Shown: positions 25,225-32,861 of the stretch, piece after piece | Numbering within the stretch: position 1 is the first letter of the stretch | How the letters are laid out: every line of letters starts with the position of its first letter | DNA from: UBA1240 sp045599185 | GTDB taxonomy: Bacteria > Spirochaetota > Spirochaetia > Treponematales > Treponemataceae | Assembly: GCA_045599185.1 (NCBI GenBank) | Contig: JAZRVO010000022.1 | Span: 1-64,000, forward strand | Reading direction: 5' to 3' | Length of the DNA stretch: 64,000 nucleotides | The notes under the pieces: generated by a model | The model's input: only the letters and a program-made list of their open reading frames with translations | Databases searched by the model: none | What the model was told of the DNA's origin: nothing | Made by a program: the position numbers and the translations under genes

Positions 25225-27039
25225 ATGAAGTCTTTAAAAACACAAATTTCTACATTATGCGCACTTATTGCACTGTTTATGGCTTTGGGGCTTGGCAGTT
25301 TTTCAATTTACAGTTCAGCTTCGTCGCTAAAAAAAGTTTACGGCGAAAGCGTGGCTGACAATGCCAAAAACATGTCCATGCTTGTAAATGCAAGCCTTGA
25401 TAACCAGATTTCGCTTCTTCAGTCTATTGGCCGCCGCCCTGCAATTATGAACCGGTACACGCCTTTGGAAGAAAAAATTGAAAGCCTGAAACAGGATGCG
25501 CTTGTTGGGGCTGAAAACGGTGTTTTGCGCTACGGCATTGCCGATTTGAAGGGAAAAACCCTGATGACCAATGGAAATACTTCTGATGTTTCTGACCGTG
25601 ATTATTTTAAAGCTTCACTTCGTGGCCGCAATTTTGTAACAGCGCCAATGCTTGCAAAGTCTGACGGAACCTGGATTAGTATATGTTCCATACCGCTGAG
25701 GGACGAAACCAACGGCATTTATTCAGTTCTTTTTGTTGTTATAAACGGCAATTTTTTAAGCAATTCTCTTGCTTCACTGAATAAAAATGATTCTGAAAAA
25801 GTGTGGGTTATTGACGGCACGGGCACAACCATTGCCAGCAAGGATTTTTCGGAAGTAGAAAATTCCGTAAATTATCTTGCTGCTGCCGATAAAGACGCAG
25901 GGCTTGCAGGCATTGCCGGCCTTTATAAAACGGCTTTAACTGGTGTAAGCGGTGCAATGTCCTACAAATATACGGATGACAAGCAGTATTTCTGCGGATA
26001 TTCTACCATAGAAGAATACGGCTGGACGGTGCTTTTTCAGAAAAGTTTTGTAGAAATTCACGGCTTCATGCAGGATTTGTTTTTTGCGCTTCTTGCCGGT
26101 GGCGTTGCATATTTTCTGATTGCCCTGTTTATTTCGCGTGTTATGGGCGTGCGTTTGGGTAAGGTTGTAGTTGTAGTTGAAAAAGTTCTGCGCCGCATGG
26201 CAGGCGGCAATTATGTTGAAGAACCGGAAGAAGCCGCTGAAATGGAAAATATTCTGCTGCGTAAAGATGAACTGGGCAGTATGGCTCATGCTTTGGATGA
26301 GATGCAGAAAAAAACCGTTAATTTAATAGAAACCATCAGTATTTCCGTAAGCCAGATTAACGACGGCAATGGTCAGATAACGGCGGCAAGTCAGTCAATT
26401 TCTACCGGTGCAAGCGAACAGGCAAGTGCCAGTGAAAAAATGGCCAGTCAGGTTCAGAACATAGGTGCAAGCATCAGCAAAACTGCCGACAATACGCGCG
26501 GTGCCGTTACAATTTCCGAAACTGTGGTTAACGATGCCAATGCCGGGGCTGCGGCGGTGCAGGCAACCTACGACATGATGAAGGAAATTGCTTCTAAAGT
26601 GCAGGTTATTGGTGCTGTTGCCGCGCAAACCAACCGTCTGGCATTAAATGCCGCAATTGAAGCTGCGCGTGCAGGCGAAAGCGGCCGCGGTTTTGCGGTT
26701 GTTGCAGGCGAAGTGCGAAAGCTTGCCGAACGCAGCCAGACAGCTGCATTTGAAATAACAGACCTTACAAGCAAAAGTCTTACCGTTGCCGAAGATGCAA
26801 CAGCAAAAATCAATTATGTTACCAGCGGCATAAAGGAAACCGCGGAACTTATTCAGGGTATTGGCAAGGAGTGCGATGCCCAGAACATTGAAGTTATGCA
26901 AATCAGTTCCGGCATTCATCAGAATGATTTGGTAATTCAGCAAAACGCATCGGCTTCCGAAGAACTGGCAAGCATGGCAGAAGAACTTTCTTCCCAGACA
27001 ATGTCACTGAAAGACACAATTTCGTTCTTCAGAATATAG
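25225..27039 (+). CDS. methyl-accepting chemotaxis protein
   Basis: The 604-residue receptor has a membrane segment (about 7-27), a double-Cache-like periplasmic sensor (about 30-280), a second membrane segment (about 285-306), a HAMP-like linker and a methyl-accepting coiled coil. The tip (about 455-510) reads AAQTNRLALNAAIEAARAGE-SGRGFAVVAGEVRKLAERS, with Arg replacing the usual first Leu of NLLALNA. There is no CheR-docking pentapeptide at the end. It lies just after the sugar importer, so it may sense the same sugar. A TAAAAT box ends 6 bases before the ATG, suggesting a leaderless mRNA. Confidence 0.92.
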   Translation: MKSLKTQISTLCALIALFMALGLGSFSIYSSASSLKKVYGESVADNAKNMSMLVNASLDNQISLLQSIGRRPAIMNRYTPLEEKIESLKQDALVGAENGVLRYGIADLKGKTLMTNGNTSDVSDRDYFKASLRGRNFVTAPMLAKSDGTWISICSIPLRDETNGIYSVLFVVINGNFLSNSLASLNKNDSEKVWVIDGTGTTIASKDFSEVENSVNYLAAADKDAGLAGIAGLYKTALTGVSGAMSYKYTDDKQYFCGYSTIEEYGWTVLFQKSFVEIHGFMQDLFFALLAGGVAYFLIALFISRVMGVRLGKVVVVVEKVLRRMAGGNYVEEPEEAAEMENILLRKDELGSMAHALDEMQKKTVNLIETISISVSQINDGNGQITAASQSISTGASEQASASEKMASQVQNIGASISKTADNTRGAVTISETVVNDANAGAAAVQATYDMMKEIASKVQVIGAVAAQTNRLALNAAIEAARAGESGRGFAVVAGEVRKLAERSQTAAFEITDLTSKSLTVAEDATAKINYVTSGIKETAELIQGIGKECDAQNIEVMQISSGIHQNDLVIQQNASASEELASMAEELSSQTMSLKDTISFFRI

Positions 27040-27070
27040 TTTCGCTGATTTATCGATTATTGGAATAAGC

Positions 27071-27110
27071 AAAAGCCCTGTTTTGCACAACCAAAGCAGG
27101 GCTTTTTTTT
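27071..27110 (+). terminator. intrinsic terminator after the chemoreceptor gene
   Basis: AAAAGCCCTG and CAGGGCTTTT, with inner TTTGC/GCAAA-like pairing, followed by T8. Confidence 0.85.
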
Positions 27111-27209
27111 GTAATGCAGAAGCTGTCTGCCCGAAACAATTTATCATGAAAGAAAAAGTGTCGAAATAATTTTGAATTATTGAATATTTGTTTTTTTTAT
27201 TGTGGAATA

Positions 27210-27390
27210 GCCCGAATGCCGGGTTTTAAAGTTCTGTCATCTCGAATTTATTTCGGAATTCGCAGCTTTTGCTGCTTGCTTTATCTCTAACCGTTGCTTG
27301 GTGTATGCACGGCATGCGCTACTTGATTTTCTCTAATTTCCGTTGAGTCTATGCGCAAAGCCCATAGTTTTCGCAAAAGCGAAAACTACA
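27210..27390 (+). repeat. dispersed repeat, copy 1
   Basis: It shares the order GGGTTTTAAAGTT, TGTCAT, TTTCGGAAT, GCAGCTTTTGCTGCTTG, CTCTAACCGTTG and TTGGTGTA with the copy at 27649. The GCAGCTTTTGCTGC core is itself palindromic. Confidence 0.75.
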
Positions 27391-27648
27391 GACACGGTAA
27401 AAAAAGCGCGAAAACTGCTGGGTTGTAGAAGAAGCAAAAAAAACTACATATATGGTAAAAAAGATGTAAATTGTGAGCAAATGTGAAAACTACGCCAATT
27501 TATATGAGTTTTGCAAAAACTGCGACTATTTTTATGAAAGTTTGAATGTGCTTTTGTTTTCTGCAAAAACTATTTTATTTTTGCAGAATGAAACACCATT
27601 ATTTTACCCTGTGAAACAATAGTGTTTTATCAGATAAAACTTTTATCA

Positions 27649-27800
27649 GCTCGAATACCGAGTTTAAAACTTTTGTCATTCCGAACTCGTTTCGGAATCA
27701 GCAGCTTTTGCTGCTTGCGGTGTCTCTAACCGTTGTTTGGTGTAGGCAAAAGCCCCCAGTTTTTGCTTTGCAAAAGCTGCGACTATTTTTATGCAAGTTC
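27649..27800 (+). repeat. dispersed repeat, copy 2
   Basis: It contains TTTTGTCATTCCGAACTCG, TTTCGGAATCAGCAGC and TCTCTAACCGTTG, colinear with copy 1. Copy 1 has about 40 extra bases before its GTTTTCGC palindrome. Confidence 0.75.
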
Positions 27801-28211
27801 CCCGCAAAAAAAAAATTTTGCGGCTACATTTAAAAATTTTCTAGCTATTCTCAAAGTTTAGAATCGCCATTCTCAAAAATAAATTTAAACGCACTAATTT
27901 TTGATTTTAAACGCAAAAATTTTTTATTGCTGGTGGAAAAATATTTATCCGAATAGGGTTCAACTTGTCATGCTGAGCTTGTCTCAGTATCTGCTACAAG
28001 TGTTTTATGATTATCTTGTAGTATATTCTGCTGTAAACAACTTGCAATCTTAAAAAAAAATTTTTTCAAACATTTAGACTCCTTTTTTTAAGATGTGAAA
28101 AGACTGAAATAAAGTAAAATTGTCAGAAAAACCTTCAAAAGTACAGATGTTGCAAATTTCGCAGGTGTCACAAAATCCAATATAAAGCATTTTTTGTTTT
28201 TCTACCAATCT

Positions 28212-28240
28212 CCCCTATTTTTGCGAAGCAAAAATAGGGG
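28212..28240. repeat. perfect 13-bp hairpin
   Basis: CCCCTATTTTTGC, loop GAA, then the exact complement. No T tract on the plus strand. Confidence 0.6.
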
Positions 28241-28362
28241 ACTTGAGTCCAGACAATCGGCAGTAAGAGAAAAATTGAACAGCTCAAGTATAAATCTTTT
28301 ATAAATCTTCGCCAAAAGTGCATAAAAATTATTTTTGAGTTAATTAATAAAGCGGAGGTATT

Positions 28363-29181
28363 ATGAAAAATCAGAAAATGATTCCGATTACCAATGCCGT
28401 AATGTTTGCCAAAGTAATGCAGGACAAAGAACTCTGCCGGCAGGTTCTGGAAACGTTGCTTCAAATTGAAATTGACCATCTGGAAGACGTAAAGACCGAA
28501 GAGGTGCTGAAGCCGGCGCTGGAAACAAAGGGCGTGCGCCTGGATGTGTTCGTTAAAAACAGCACCGCGGTTTTTGATGTGGAACTGCAAATGACGAACA
28601 CCGGCAATCTGCCGTTACGCGCACGCTATTATCAGGCAGTCTGCGACTACGACGTGCTGAAAACTGGCGCACCGTACCAGGAACTGAAGCAAAGCTATGT
28701 AATATTCCTTTGCCCGTTCGACCTTACTGACGACGGCGAAGTTTGTTACGTGGTAGAAAGCGCCGTAAACGGCAGGGTAAGCGAAAAATACAACAACAAA
28801 TGCAAAAAGCTGTTCTTCAATTTCACAAAATTTGCCAGTTGTGATAATATTCATACATCGGCGCTGCTAAAATTTTTTGCAAGCGGTCAGCCCAGCGACG
28901 ACCTTACGAAGCGCTTGAGCGAAAAAGTAGTAGAAAACAACGGCCACGAAAAGTGGCGGAGGGAAAACATGACACTGGAAATGTACGTAGAAGACAGAAT
29001 GTTTGAAGCCAAACAAGCCGCATTTGAAGATGGTCTTGAACGCGGTTCATTTCAAACAAAATACGAAACAGCGCGGAATATGATTTTTGATGATTTATCT
29101 TTTGAAACCATCAGTAAATATACCGGGCTTTCTGTAGAAGCTGTTCAAGAAATCGCAGACGAACTAAACGCTGATAAATAA
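28363..29181 (+). CDS. Rpn-family PD-(D/E)XK nuclease / putative transposase
   Basis: The 272-residue protein matches the PDDEXK family that includes Rpn recombination-promoting nucleases: FAKVMQDKELCRQVLETLL near the N-terminus, then the catalytic strand pair GVRLDVFVKNSTAVFDVELQM (Asp ... Glu-x-Gln, about residues 62-82), and RARYYQAVCDYDVLKTG. The C-terminal 60 residues include a helix-turn-helix-like GLSVEAVQEIADEL. These genes occur in many diverged copies in treponemes and are linked to DNA transfer and genome plasticity. GGAGG precedes the ATG. It sits alone in repeat-rich sequence. Confidence 0.85.
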   Translation: MKNQKMIPITNAVMFAKVMQDKELCRQVLETLLQIEIDHLEDVKTEEVLKPALETKGVRLDVFVKNSTAVFDVELQMTNTGNLPLRARYYQAVCDYDVLKTGAPYQELKQSYVIFLCPFDLTDDGEVCYVVESAVNGRVSEKYNNKCKKLFFNFTKFASCDNIHTSALLKFFASGQPSDDLTKRLSEKVVENNGHEKWRRENMTLEMYVEDRMFEAKQAAFEDGLERGSFQTKYETARNMIFDDLSFETISKYTGLSVEAVQEIADELNADK

Positions 29182-29222
29182 AATCAATTATTTTCTAAAA
29201 ACAACTTATAAATATCAAAAAA

Positions 29223-29260
29223 ACATCGTGAAGACCAAAGCCTTCGCGATGTTTTTTTTG
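29223..29260 (+). terminator. intrinsic terminator after the Rpn-type gene
   Basis: ACATCGTGAAG pairs with CTTCGCGATGT, followed by T8. Confidence 0.8.
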
Positions 29261-29619
29261 TGTCCCTGCCTGCCTGCATAAAAAATGCTTTTTATCTGGA
29301 TAGCGCATAAATTTTCTGGCGCTCTGCATCGAGGCGGGTTGATATAAAAAAAATCATAAATTTCCTCAAAATAATCTATAAAAACTACCCCAAAATTTCA
29401 ATTTTTAAAAAATTTGCTTACGCAAATAGTGGAAGTCCGACAAAGAGCTGGCTATCCCAGCTCTTTCACGGTTGCAAAATTTTTCAAATTTAAAAAGGTT
29501 ACAAAAAAATAAAAAAAATTGAATTTAGGTTGACAAAAAAAAAAAAAATGTCATATTACCTTAACAATTATTTTGGCTGGGGTAATGCAATCGCCACGGT
29601 CAAAAAAAGGAGTTTTTAA
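29261..29619. other. A/T-rich spacer with the promoter of the outer membrane protein gene
   Basis: Most of the stretch has no recognisable feature. TTGACA (29530-29535) is followed by a 13-A tract and TATTAC (29554-29559, 18-base spacer). The leader ends with an AAAGGAG site. The long A tract in the spacer may bend DNA and tune strength. Confidence 0.55.
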
Positions 29620-31026
29620 ATGAAAAAGATTATTGCAATCTTGACCGCTCTTGCTGTAGTTTCTATGGCATTTGCACAGACAGTGTCAATCACTAACACA
29701 CTGTCAACAGAACCAGTTGTAAAAATTGGTGCTGAAGATGGCGTACTTGGCGCAAAGTGGGGTTTTGGTGATGAAAACTTCCTCCGCGAACAGGTAGAAG
29801 GAAAAGCAGAAACACTTGACGCTCGTGCAACAGCATGGGCACGTGTTCGTTTCAATGCTCAGACAAAAGACACTGAAAAAGATTCACTTTTGAATGTAAA
29901 ACCACAGTGGCATTTTGGTGTTGAACAGATGAAAGCTGCTGCTCTTCTTAAACCAGTTGACTTCCTTGAAGTATTTATTGGTGACCGTGATGCTTCATTT
30001 AATAAAGGATTTGGTCCTTCAATTGCTTGGGAAAACGGAAACACGACTATTGGATATACCAATAAAGATGTTGATGGAATTTCAATCGGTCATGTTACTG
30101 GTGCTTGGCAGAATGTTCAAAATGCTGAATCAGGACTTTATGTTGCTTACACAGGCGTAGATAACCTTTGGATTGGTGGTGGTTTTGCTGCTGAAAAAGG
30201 TGGCGCTACATGGCAGAACAAAAGCCTTATCAAAAAAGGTGTTTTCGGACCTTTCCAGATTGGTGCTACATACAACACAGACCTTTTCGGTGTAGGTGCT
30301 AAATATGTTGGTCAGTTCGGCGGTTACAATGACAGAGGTGCTAAAAAAGGTAATGAAACCGGTGATTTGTTAAATGGTAAATCAAACGATTACACAGCTG
30401 CTAAATACAACCACCACAACATCTATGCTGGCTTCGAATTCAAAGGTTTGCAGGATGCTAAAGTTGAAACCAAAATCGGTGCTGCTGTAGACTTTGATAC
30501 ACACAAAGCTTCTGATGTTATGAATACAAAAGCAAATCCAACTGATGATGGTTACTATGCTGTAAAAGAATACACAGCTTTCGCTGTAAGTGCTAACGCA
30601 GGATTTGACTTCCGCAATGGTATTGGTGATACAGTTGCTGTAACAGTTGCTTACCAGTCAATCGACGGTAAAAAATCAAAAGTTCTTCCTTTCTACATCG
30701 GAAACGACTTGACCTACACAATGGACAATGCAAAATTCAGCTTGCACACTTCTTATATGCAGGGTGCTTTGAATAATGCAAAAAAAACATACACAGATCA
30801 GACAAAAGTTGGTGATGCACTTTTTGCAAACTATGCTTCTTTGATTACTTTGAAACCTGAATTCACTTTCAGCATGGGTGCACACTCATTCAACTTCGGT
30901 GTTGAAACACAGGTTGCAAACCAGATCAAATACAATCAGAAAACTTCAGCTGACTGGGCATTCACTTCTATGTACGGAAAGAAAGCTGTTGTTAAGTTCC
31001 CAATGTCTTGGACTTACAACTTCTAA
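29620..31026 (+). CDS. outer membrane beta-barrel protein (probable porin)
   Basis: The 468-residue protein has a signal peptide cleaved after SMAFA and a body of alternating amphipathic strands with many aromatic girdle residues. It ends in SWTYNF, an aromatic terminal residue typical of BAM substrates. It resembles abundant treponemal outer membrane proteins. Codon use is tightly restricted (ACA, GCT, AAA, CTT, GGT) compared with neighbours, which points to very high expression. A consensus -35, an A-tract spacer, a good AAAGGAG site and a strong terminator agree. Transported solute unknown. Confidence 0.8.
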   Translation: MKKIIAILTALAVVSMAFAQTVSITNTLSTEPVVKIGAEDGVLGAKWGFGDENFLREQVEGKAETLDARATAWARVRFNAQTKDTEKDSLLNVKPQWHFGVEQMKAAALLKPVDFLEVFIGDRDASFNKGFGPSIAWENGNTTIGYTNKDVDGISIGHVTGAWQNVQNAESGLYVAYTGVDNLWIGGGFAAEKGGATWQNKSLIKKGVFGPFQIGATYNTDLFGVGAKYVGQFGGYNDRGAKKGNETGDLLNGKSNDYTAAKYNHHNIYAGFEFKGLQDAKVETKIGAAVDFDTHKASDVMNTKANPTDDGYYAVKEYTAFAVSANAGFDFRNGIGDTVAVTVAYQSIDGKKSKVLPFYIGNDLTYTMDNAKFSLHTSYMQGALNNAKKTYTDQTKVGDALFANYASLITLKPEFTFSMGAHSFNFGVETQVANQIKYNQKTSADWAFTSMYGKKAVVKFPMSWTYNF

Positions 31027-31053
31027 TTTAAGCCTAACGGCATAAATTAAATT

Positions 31054-31106
31054 GCTTAAGTGGCAGGTGCTTGCAAAAGTGCCTGCCGCTTTAAGCCGGT
31101 TTTTAC
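31054..31106 (+). terminator. terminator of the outer membrane protein gene
   Basis: GCTTAAGTGGCAGG pairs with CCTGCCGCTTTAAGC; GGTTTTTA follows. Confidence 0.75.
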
Positions 31107-31190
31107 AAAAGTCAAAGCACCTGGTTTTGGTTTTTATAAAAGCTGAAAAAAAAGCGGTGCATATCCGCCGGTCATTCTGAACAAATAAGT

Positions 31191-31375
31191 GTCATGCCGA
31201 ACTTGTTTCAGAATCCACAGCAGTTACGGCACAGATGCCGAAACGAGTTCGGCATGACAAAGAAAGCAGTGCATGGCTGCTAGTCATTTTGAACAAATGT
31301 CATTCTGAACTTGTTTCAGAATCCACAGCAGTTACGGCACATATGCCGAAAGAACTTCGGCATGACAAAGCGGCA
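31191..31375. repeat. tandem pair of inverted-repeat elements
   Basis: Two units about 108 bases apart, each opening with GTCAT(G/T)C(C/T)GAACTTGTTTC and closing with CTTCGGCATGAC or GTTCGGCATGAC. Unit 1 has perfect 13-bp ends (31191-31203 and 31246-31258). Both share ACAGCAGTTACGGCACA inside. Relatives occur at 27.2, 27.7, 28.0, 43.4 and 50.9 kb. Confidence 0.8.
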
Positions 31376-31538
31376 CAAAATGCCAGAGTTATAAGAAATA
31401 ATAGGGCGGGGTAGTGGATAAACTTAGCGTAGAGCGGCAGGATGCTTTTTCATTTTCAATTTTCCTTTATTTGTTGTTAGTGAATAACATTTCTACTTTT
31501 CTCACATAGTTTATCCATTTCCCCGGCTTAGCGTCATT

Positions 31539-31655
31539 CTAAAGTATAAGACCCCATGAAAGGGTAAACTTTAGCGTAGGGCAGGTAAGGTTCTTTTTCG
31601 TTTTCAATTCTCCTTTATTTGTTGTTGTTATTTGAATTGATTTTGGAACAGACAT
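31539..31655 (-). CDS. possible 38-residue small protein
   Basis: A GAGGAG site 7 bases before ATG (31655) opens a 38-codon frame beginning MSVPKSIQITTTNKGEL. It overlaps one copy of the duplicated block. No family is recognised. It may be the remnant of a larger gene rather than a live one. Confidence 0.25.
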   Translation of the reverse strand: MSVPKSIQITTTNKGELKTKKNLTCPTLKFTLSWGLIL

Positions 31656-31733
31656 TACGATTCTCCTCATTAAAGTTTCCCCTTTTATGGGGCTTTTGTT
31701 TTTGAATGGAAATAAAGATTTAATTATATATAT

Positions 31734-31812
31734 AAGCCCTGATGCACGCAAAAAAGCACACCTAGTGCGCGCTTCGCTTGCAATGGTGTGTTTTTTGTGT
31801 GTCTCAGGGCTT
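31734..31812. repeat. long imperfect inverted repeat
   Basis: Arms 31734-31762 and 31785-31812 (AAGCCCTGA...GCACACC and its near complement) pair over about 26 of 29 positions around a 22-base loop. It may be a terminator, a small RNA or a miniature element. Confidence 0.55.
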
Positions 31813-31961
31813 TGACACAGATATTTAAATGTTTTCTTCTATTATATATACCAAAAACTGGCGTTTTACGTTGAAGGGGAGTGTGGAAGTATGGGGAAAA
31901 AATGCAGGGGCTTTTTGGTAATTATTTTGCTAATTTTATTTCATTTTGGCAGAATATAAAT

Positions 31962-31991
31962 TTGACAACTTGACAACTTTAAAGCTATACT
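31962..31991 (+). promoter_or_regulatory. promoter of the toxin-antitoxin pair
   Basis: TTGACA (31962-31967), 18-base spacer, TATACT (31986-31991). A second TTGACA at 31970 forms the direct repeat TTGACAAC-TTGACAAC, a possible operator. Transcription would start at about the ATG. Confidence 0.65.
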
Positions 31992-31997
31992 AATTTC

Positions 31998-32252
31998 ATG
32001 ATTCAAATGACAGTTGGTGATTTTAAAGCTCAGTTTTCCTCAGTTTTAGACAAAGTTCTTCAGGGCGAAGAAGTACAGATTTTGTATGGACGCTCCAAAA
32101 AAGCAGTAGCGCAACTTACAAAAGTAGAAGAAAAACCCAAAAAGAAAAAACGCCCTATTGGTTTATATGAACGCAAAGCAACATATTGGGAAGATGAAAA
32201 TTTTGAGTTTACGCCCGAAAATCTTTTTGACAATATGGATGATTTGTTATAG
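31998..32252 (+). CDS. type II antitoxin, Phd/YefM family
   Basis: The 84-residue protein has the Phd-type DNA-binding N-terminus (MTVGDFKAQFSSVLDKVLQGEEVQILYGRSKKAVAQL) and an acidic C-terminal tail (ENFEFTPENLFDNMDDLL) that would wrap the toxin. It lies 8 bases before the PIN-domain toxin gene. There is no ribosome site, and the -10 box ends 6 bases before the ATG, so a leaderless mRNA is predicted. An alternative ATG lies three codons in. Such antitoxins repress their own promoter, here perhaps through the TTGACAAC repeat. Confidence 0.85.
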   Translation: MIQMTVGDFKAQFSSVLDKVLQGEEVQILYGRSKKAVAQLTKVEEKPKKKKRPIGLYERKATYWEDENFEFTPENLFDNMDDLL

Positions 32253-32260
32253 GAGAGAAA

Positions 32261-32665
32261 ATGAAATATTTGATAGATACTCATGTTTTTATATGGGCTT
32301 TAATGGATTCTAAAAAAATTAGTAAAAAAGTTTATGACATTATAGAAGATGAATCTAACGAAGTTTTTATAAGTCCCATTAGTTTTTGGGAAATGGCAAT
32401 AAAATGCCAGACAGGAAAACTTGTTTTAAATGGAATATCCGTTCTGCATCTTCCTCACATTGCCGAACAGTATGATTTTACCCTTTTAACGCCAGAACCA
32501 TACGATTATGTAAGCATTGGAACAGTTCCTCAAAAAGAAAATCATCACGACCCGTTTGACCGAATGCTGATTCAGCAGGCAATACGCAATAATCTGGTTT
32601 TGTTAAGCAAAGACGAAAAATTCCAGCAGTACGAAGAAAACGGCTTGCAGCTATTGTGGAATTGA
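32261..32665 (+). CDS. PIN-domain toxin, VapC-like
   Basis: The 134-residue PIN-domain ribonuclease shows the acidic metal site: Asp6 in LIDTHVF, Glu in SFWEMAIK, Asp in HHDPFDRML and Asp in LLSKDEKF. Such toxins cleave tRNA or rRNA when freed from the antitoxin. AGGAG precedes the ATG. The partner upstream is of the Phd type, a combination common in bacteria. A 17-bp perfect terminator hairpin follows. Confidence 0.9.
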   Translation: MKYLIDTHVFIWALMDSKKISKKVYDIIEDESNEVFISPISFWEMAIKCQTGKLVLNGISVLHLPHIAEQYDFTLLTPEPYDYVSIGTVPQKENHHDPFDRMLIQQAIRNNLVLLSKDEKFQQYEENGLQLLWN

Positions 32666-32750
32666 TTTAGGACATCGCATTTTTAGAGCTAACCTTTGCT
32701 TAAACGAGCTTTTTTTCAGTTATTCTGCGTTTAATGTGAAAAGAATAAAA

Positions 32751-32800
32751 AAAGAATCGTTGCTATACAGCAAGTTTATAGCAACGATTCTTTCTGATTT
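32751..32800. terminator. bidirectional terminator between VapC and GH2 genes
   Basis: AAAGAATCGTTGCTATA (32751-32767) and its exact complement (32777-32793), 9-base loop, T7 just beyond. Confidence 0.85.
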
Positions 32801-32861
32801 TTTTATCCGTCATTCAGCGCCGTGCAAAAGCAAAAAGCACCAGCAAACGCGCGCGCATATT

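Larger units (their letters stand above)
27111..28362. other. 1.25-kb non-coding, repeat-rich stretch
   Basis: No convincing gene is seen. It holds two copies of a dispersed repeat (27210-27390 and 27649-27800), a third short relative (27966-27998), A/T-rich sequence with frequent GAAAACTAC and CTGCGACTATTTTTATG motifs, and a perfect 13-bp hairpin before the nuclease gene. A reverse-strand open frame at 28168-28590 is mostly the shadow of that gene. Confidence 0.7.
31376..31997. other. non-coding stretch with duplicated block and long inverted repeat
   Basis: A block of about 65 bases occurs twice (31415-31480 and 31561-31629). Both copies read, on the minus strand, as a purine-rich site followed by a short start-like context. 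A long imperfect inverted repeat follows at 31734-31812. The remainder is A/T-rich up to the toxin-antitoxin promoter. Confidence 0.6.

Noticed and set aside
27111..28362. Possible CRISPR array in the repeat-rich spacer
   Set aside because: Repeats are too few, unequal and not regularly spaced, and no cas genes are near.
28168..28590. Reverse-strand 140-codon frame overlapping the Rpn-type gene start
   Set aside because: It is largely the shadow of the nuclease gene and has no homology I recognise.
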